Source of the DNA: SZUA-365 sp034002405
Lineage (GTDB): Bacteria > Bacteroidota > Ignavibacteria > SZUA-365
Reading direction: 5' to 3'
DNA: 41,792 nucleotides
Assembly: GCA_034002405.1 (NCBI GenBank)
Contig: JAVFAS010000028.1
Span: forward strand, 1 to 41,792
Positions 38,901 through 41,792 of the stretch are shown here, piece after piece. A program made the position numbers and the translations under genes. Under the pieces are notes generated by a model that saw only the letters and a list, made by a program, of their open reading frames with translations, had not been told where the DNA came from and did not search any database. Within the stretch, counting starts at the first letter, position 1. Each line of letters opens with the position of its first letter.

Positions 38901-39500
38901 TGCACGGGTCCCTATGCCGTGCGGGCGCAGCATCTCGACTACACCATTCCCAACACGCCGCCCGCCAGCCAGCCGAAGCACTGGGGCACGCTCGGTCACG
39001 ACGTGGCTCCGCTCTCGGCAAGTCTCTTCCAATCCTCGCCAACGGTGAAGACACCCTGGCCTGGAAGCGCGGTTTCCTCGCCGCATTCGATTCCCGCGAT
39101 GTGGATCGACGACCGCTCGGGCAATCATTGCATCGTGCAGACACGGGTGTTCGAGGAGAACCACTGGATACACTGGAACAAGGAGGCGCCACCGCACCGC
39201 GACGAGCCCGGCGCCCGCCCGTTGTCATTCGTGCACGCCTATCCGCATCCGGTCTCGCTTTCGCGTCATCGGAGCGTATCGGTGAGCTTCGAAGCCGCTG
39301 AAACCGGTACGGTGCGCATCACGCTGTTCGATGCGCTCGGACGGCAGGTTCTCCAGCCACGTGCGCTTCGGAGCACGCAAGGCGTCAACAGCGTGGTGCT
39401 CGATCTGCTTGGTCCGGCGGGACTCGTGCCCGGCATGTATTTCTGTGCCATCGAGGGTGCCGGCGTGACGATCACGCGACCGTTGGTGTTCGTTCGTTGA
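35970..39500 (+). CDS. Large secreted beta-propeller-like protein with T9SS sorting tail
   Basis: 1176 codons from a TTG at 35970, the only recognised start codon in frame before the hydrophobic core. The export signal is RRLECIVSALLLLTAMF with likely cleavage at TTAQ (about residue 52), preceded by an unusual His-Thr-rich and basic segment. Residues about 60-560 repeat units of 60-90 residues centred on VIVWEDFRDGEADIYAQ, IIVWEDYRD, YVTWTDYRN, VVAWRDERN, MIVWEDLRD and LVAWEDWRE, each a likely propeller blade. The second half is beta-rich and more diverse. The last 90 residues form a T9SS sorting domain (PHPVSLSRHRSVSVSFEA, VRITLFDALGRQV, LVPGMYFCAIEG). Probably displayed on or released from the cell surface; ligand unknown. 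The true start is uncertain because of the (CA)9 tract. Confidence 0.85.
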   Translation: MSHTHTHRCTPRSTSRPCATRRSWFPPRSRRLECIVSALLLLTAMFHTTTAQTEWKDRYVTLASGDQSKPVVAFPANDQYTVIVWEDFRDGEADIYAQKIDNVTGLALWDPIDGVPVCTEIGTQRNPHAAYDSLGGVIIVWEDYRDRHNSAILDSTVMDIYAHRLYLGNGGYDLNWSTISNGVPVCVRTGAKAQGPRIAGTTDGAYVTWTDYRNSAGYPGHGNRDVYVQYLLSATGSHPAGSYWAANGINVTIPNPCPSRADSCNQQNPDITLDYSIRTPRQRYGAVIAYEDDRDDAWQIFADNIGADGSNLWGNDLQIAPNTGGANNGGNQFDPRIATTGSPGNPYLGAVVAWRDERNGATSKSDIFAQRVTHVGVPLWTVTELPVCTAIEEQRRQRIAVQGYRAMIVWEDLRDSVTTDIDVYGNAIDVRYGLPTWPAVSAGLLSDAMHAQRAPEVDIRSQILVAWEDWREATVAEIYGHALWINDPTQYRWPGTGQPITRAKHDQTLPRVAGDVVVWQDARRAPVTAQQPDQRTDDNIYAQRLGDECDLPTEMHWKEEFVKWTWGTDITQYRFVIDSLGSSYAVWIEHRPGDGGSESVYAQKLDRDGVPKWFNNGVMVSQPGVHCSEPDVCIDGDEGCFVTWLQDGQQIMMAHVDLLGTVVVEVPESPPGNGPRLVEDDGGGAILGYNSSAGIELRHYDAQFNPLATQTESTFPGPYLDVKLSKSRSGGVWFVWHNGTDNVFGSGWDGSGSLPLQSGSLSDAFGTSSFSSITGEIDIDTDLTPYEGGNWHTDPLWLYDGVVAAVVNVDGAADDIIVARLFNPFSAWVRFGGGKNISDNQFARSNPAGLDQAAAQPAIAADSMATLLVGGALAIEQLGGAIVAWTNQYTDAASGQRYSCVYTERVAWTPSSNDYTANVHFGWDQEPPLDHTLTVAPTPDIATVFNPDVDYQVYTPPLPPNTPRYGIVTWTSDRSLGCTGPYAVRAQHLDYTIPNTPPASQPKHWGTLGHDVAPLSASLFQSSPTVKTPWPGSAVSSPHSIPAMWIDDRSGNHCIVQTRVFEENHWIHWNKEAPPHRDEPGARPLSFVHAYPHPVSLSRHRSVSVSFEAAETGTVRITLFDALGRQVLQPRALRSTQGVNSVVLDLLGPAGLVPGMYFCAIEGAGVTITRPLVFVR
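35974..35991. repeat. (CA)9 dinucleotide tract at the 5' end of the T9SS gene
   Basis: Nine uninterrupted CA units directly at the beginning of the open frame of the large secreted protein. Loss or gain of one unit shifts the frame. In the present length, the upstream ATGs at 35884 and 35926 read into a frame that stops at 36096, while the frame of the secreted protein has only a TTG before the tract. Confidence 0.95.
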
Positions 39501-39516
39501 TGGTGTGACCACCGAG

Positions 39517-39546
39517 CCCTCCGGGAGCGTGATCGCTCCCGGAGGG
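39517..39546 (+). terminator. Terminator after the large T9SS gene
   Basis: CCCTCCGGGAGC (39517-39528) and GCTCCCGGAGGG (39535-39546) form a perfect 12-bp stem around loop GTGATC, 17 bases beyond the stop codon. The U-tract after it is weak (TCATGATTTCC), but the stem is strong and separates this gene from the SBBP gene. Confidence 0.8.
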
Positions 39547-39613
39547 TCATGATTTCCTTCGCTCGGTTGCGATTCATGAGATATTGATTCATTGCTCGTC
39601 GACAGGTGCACGC

Positions 39614-41792
39614 ATGAGATTCCGATACATTCCCCTTATTCTCCTCATTCCCTTCATTTCCCTCTCCCGAGGCACGGACCCCCCATCGACGCCACGGACC
39701 ACGCCCATTCGTTTCCCCCTGCGCATCGTGAAAAATCTGGGACAGTGGCCGGAGGGAATCCGCTACATGATGCTACCGGGGTGCAGCCATATATATTTTC
39801 GCGATGATGCGGTGGTGTTTCTGCGCGGGAAGCAGAGTACCCGCGCGCTGGATGTTCCATCGGAAACCAGCAGGCGGATGAAAGAGGAACCTGAATACGA
39901 GCAGGCCGTGCTTCGCTTTCTCGATCACTCGCCGCGGATGCGGCTAGAGGAGGGCGAGGCATCCGAAACGGTGATGCATTTCTATGTCGGTGACGCGTCG
40001 CACACGCGGGAGAATGTTCCTTGCACGCGGTCGTTGCGGTATGCGGAAGCGTGGGATGGCGTGGACGTGAGCTTCGAGACAACGGGGAATACGCTTCGCC
40101 TGAAATCGATGCTTCGAGGCGGTCGGAGGGATGCCCGGGCACGCATGACTCTGGAGGGAGACGCCTCGCTTGTCGCGGATATCGAGGCGGGATTGCGCGA
40201 ACGTCCGGGTACCTCGGTACACCGGCGTCACGATGGCGGGGCAGGGGCGATACGGACCGACACGCTGACCTTTCACTTGCCGGCGCGGATTCCGAACGAC
40301 AGCGTGTACCTCTGGACGGAGTTCGATACATACTTTGGCAATAATGATCGTGGGCAGCTTCGAGCCCACGAGATTCGAGCTGATGAACGGGGGAATGTGG
40401 CATTCGCGGGATGGACGGATGATGGCGATCTTCCCGTCACACCGAATGCGTATCAACCGAACAGTAATCTCCCGGTGGCATGGGATCCGACTTCGATAGT
40501 GGCCTATTACGGGCGATTGAATTGCGATGGAATTCATGCCGATTATCTCTCGTATTACGGAACGGGTCAAAGGAGAGCAATGAGGCTAGGCAAGTTCAGT
40601 ATAGGGCCGAAGGGGTTCTATCTACTTAAAGCGATCCCTCATGATTCACTCGAAATTGCGTTCCATACTCCCGTCGGTGAAGCGCTGGAATTTCGCTATC
40701 CACTCGACACGGCATTCGTGTATAATTGGAGACAGGGCCTATCCAGATTCGATACATCAGGTCGGTTGGTATACCGAAGCTGGTTATCGGCGAAGACCCT
40801 GCCGAATTACAACCCGGGATGGGGACATACCGGTGTACGCATCGGCGCCGACGATTGTGTATATATTTGGGGATATGGTACGGATTCACTGCCATATATC
40901 CAACCCGGGGTGTTCATTGATACAGTGCCGTCGGGCGTGGATCGGGCGCCATTCCTGCTCAAACTGACACCCGAGTGTGATTCCGTGGTGTACGGTACCT
41001 ATCTGCCGGACAGTACATGGATCGGTGACGTGGATGCGGATGCCATGGGATTCGCATCAATCGTGGGACAGACAAAAAAGGCCATGTTCCCGGTGAAGAA
41101 CTCCTGGCAGCCATCTCTGCGAGATACAGCAGTGCTTGGGGATCTCTTTGTCATGCGTCTGTCGCCTTCGGGAGACACACTTGTCTTCTCGACATATCTC
41201 GGTGGGAGCCATTTTGAAAGCGCTCATGGGTTCCAATATATTTATGACTCAGATAATAATTATGGTTATCGTTGCACACGAGTCACCAACGATGGACGGA
41301 CATATGTCGCGGGGCTGACAACCTCGTTCGACCTTCCACTGCATAATCCTTTACAGACGACCTACCGCAGCTGGGAAATGATTGGTAATCGGCATCCGGA
41401 TCTCGCGCTCGCGGGCTTCGGGCCGGATGGAGATATACTCTTTTCATCTTACTGGGGCGGGGATGGCCGGGAGGAACCGATCACGATGGATCTGACTTCC
41501 TGTGGCGATCTGCTTATCACCGGATATACATTCTCTCGTGATTTTCCTCTCGTGCATTCGCCCGCCTACGCCGGGACCTTCTCCACGACCACCGGTGTGG
41601 AGAGCAAGCATTTCATGCTGCTCATTGATCCCGAGCAGGTGGCCATGCATGCATCCCTGCTTTTTCCTGATGATTTGTACACAACGGATCTGCATTACAC
41701 GGAGAACGGCTACATGCACCGCATCGGTTTCGCGTCGGGAGGTTTCCCCGTCTTCAATGGTTTCCAGGATCGCGCGCATTCACCCGGGTCGG
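39614..41792 (+). CDS. Secreted SBBP-repeat protein (DUF7948 N terminus), truncated by the window edge
   Basis: The first 726 codons of a rightward gene that continues beyond the window. It has a signal peptide (YIPLILLIPFISLS). Residues about 35-230 match the N-terminal domain common in SBBP proteins, with VKNLGQWPEGIRYM, HIYFRDDAVVFLRG and FYVGDASHTRENVPC. After that come at least six SBBP beta-propeller repeats with the pattern 'G-x-x-x-h-x-G-x-T-x-S-x-D-h-P', for example GNVAFAGWTDDGDLPVTPN, GRTYVAGLTTSFDLPLHN and GDLLITGYTFSRDFPLVHS. Such proteins are exported, often by T9SS with a C-terminal sorting tail that would lie beyond the edge. AGGTG precedes the ATG. The last third is richer in A/T than its neighbours. 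Confidence 0.88.
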   Translation, partial: MRFRYIPLILLIPFISLSRGTDPPSTPRTTPIRFPLRIVKNLGQWPEGIRYMMLPGCSHIYFRDDAVVFLRGKQSTRALDVPSETSRRMKEEPEYEQAVLRFLDHSPRMRLEEGEASETVMHFYVGDASHTRENVPCTRSLRYAEAWDGVDVSFETTGNTLRLKSMLRGGRRDARARMTLEGDASLVADIEAGLRERPGTSVHRRHDGGAGAIRTDTLTFHLPARIPNDSVYLWTEFDTYFGNNDRGQLRAHEIRADERGNVAFAGWTDDGDLPVTPNAYQPNSNLPVAWDPTSIVAYYGRLNCDGIHADYLSYYGTGQRRAMRLGKFSIGPKGFYLLKAIPHDSLEIAFHTPVGEALEFRYPLDTAFVYNWRQGLSRFDTSGRLVYRSWLSAKTLPNYNPGWGHTGVRIGADDCVYIWGYGTDSLPYIQPGVFIDTVPSGVDRAPFLLKLTPECDSVVYGTYLPDSTWIGDVDADAMGFASIVGQTKKAMFPVKNSWQPSLRDTAVLGDLFVMRLSPSGDTLVFSTYLGGSHFESAHGFQYIYDSDNNYGYRCTRVTNDGRTYVAGLTTSFDLPLHNPLQTTYRSWEMIGNRHPDLALAGFGPDGDILFSSYWGGDGREEPITMDLTSCGDLLITGYTFSRDFPLVHSPAYAGTFSTTTGVESKHFMLLIDPEQVAMHASLLFPDDLYTTDLHYTENGYMHRIGFASGGFPVFNGFQDRAHSPGS

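Noticed and set aside
1..41792. Insertion sequence, integron or prophage
   Set aside because: No transposase, integrase or phage structural gene is recognisable, and the gene content looks like stable core genome.

Overview
The window is GC-rich, densely coded bacterial chromosome from a Gram-negative member of the Bacteroidota/Chlorobiota (FCB) supergroup. It looks like the GC-rich Ignavibacteria/Kapaibacteria type rather than a classical Bacteroides. Two large secreted proteins end in type IX secretion (T9SS) sorting domains, a third has the SBBP/DUF7948 layout, and there is a DUF2851 protein and a PD40-OmpA protein. LpxK and a DUF374 acyltransferase show an outer membrane with lipid A. This placement is inference; there is no rRNA or other phylogenetic marker. 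I found no tRNA, rRNA, transposase, phage or CRISPR locus, and the window reads mostly as core genome with unusual intergenic repeats.

Layout. 1-2.7 kb (minus): a truncated PlsC-like acyltransferase, an 18-unit heptamer array, an acyl-CoA dehydrogenase and a FabI-like reductase (lipid metabolism). 3.0-5.3 kb (plus): a GT9 glycosyltransferase, a small lipoprotein and ribulose-phosphate epimerase, joined by two ATGA overlaps. 5.5-9.3 kb (plus): DUF2851 protein, secreted alpha/beta hydrolase and the redox repressor Rex. 9.36-11.9 kb (minus): dxr-rseP. 12-16.2 kb (plus): secreted TPR protein, a secreted family often labelled asparagine synthetase B, MiaE and a 63-residue exported peptide. 16.2-19.0 kb: a solitary NifU/IscU-like scaffold, sucD, a CAP-domain lipoprotein and a Cys-rich protein of unknown function. 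19.3-27.75 kb (minus): biotin carrier and carboxyltransferase of an acyl-CoA carboxylase, a T9SS cargo protein, pyruvate kinase, a CobB-type sirtuin and a penicillin-acylase-family hydrolase. 28-32.9 kb (plus): PD40-OmpA protein, two small unknowns, a nitrilase-family amidase, DUF374 acyltransferase and LpxK. 32.8-35.3 kb (minus): a DksA-type zinc-finger protein overlapping the lpxK end, then mnmG. 35.3-41.8 kb: a 0.7 kb gene-free stretch with an orphan terminator, a 1176-residue T9SS protein preceded by a (CA)9 tract, and an SBBP-repeat protein running off the right edge.

How the parts connect. Central carbon and energy metabolism (rpe, pyk, sucD, acyl-CoA dehydrogenase, acyl-CoA carboxylase) sits with an NADH-sensing Rex and an NAD-dependent sirtuin that carries the Tyr/Arg pair of desuccinylases. 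Envelope genes (GT9, DUF374, LpxK, RseP, OmpA, lipoproteins, T9SS cargo) form the second theme, and tRNA modification (MiaE, MnmG) a third.

I did not find an obvious new defence or biosynthetic system. The most interesting signals are the dinucleotide tract at the start of the large surface protein, the paired 20-bp arrays built on the stop codons of two convergent genes, several other short-unit arrays and GC hairpin repeats, and a few conserved-looking genes of unknown role. Many starts lack a strong Shine-Dalgarno sequence, but some (rex, sucD, the 63-residue peptide, the Cys-rich protein) have clear ones.
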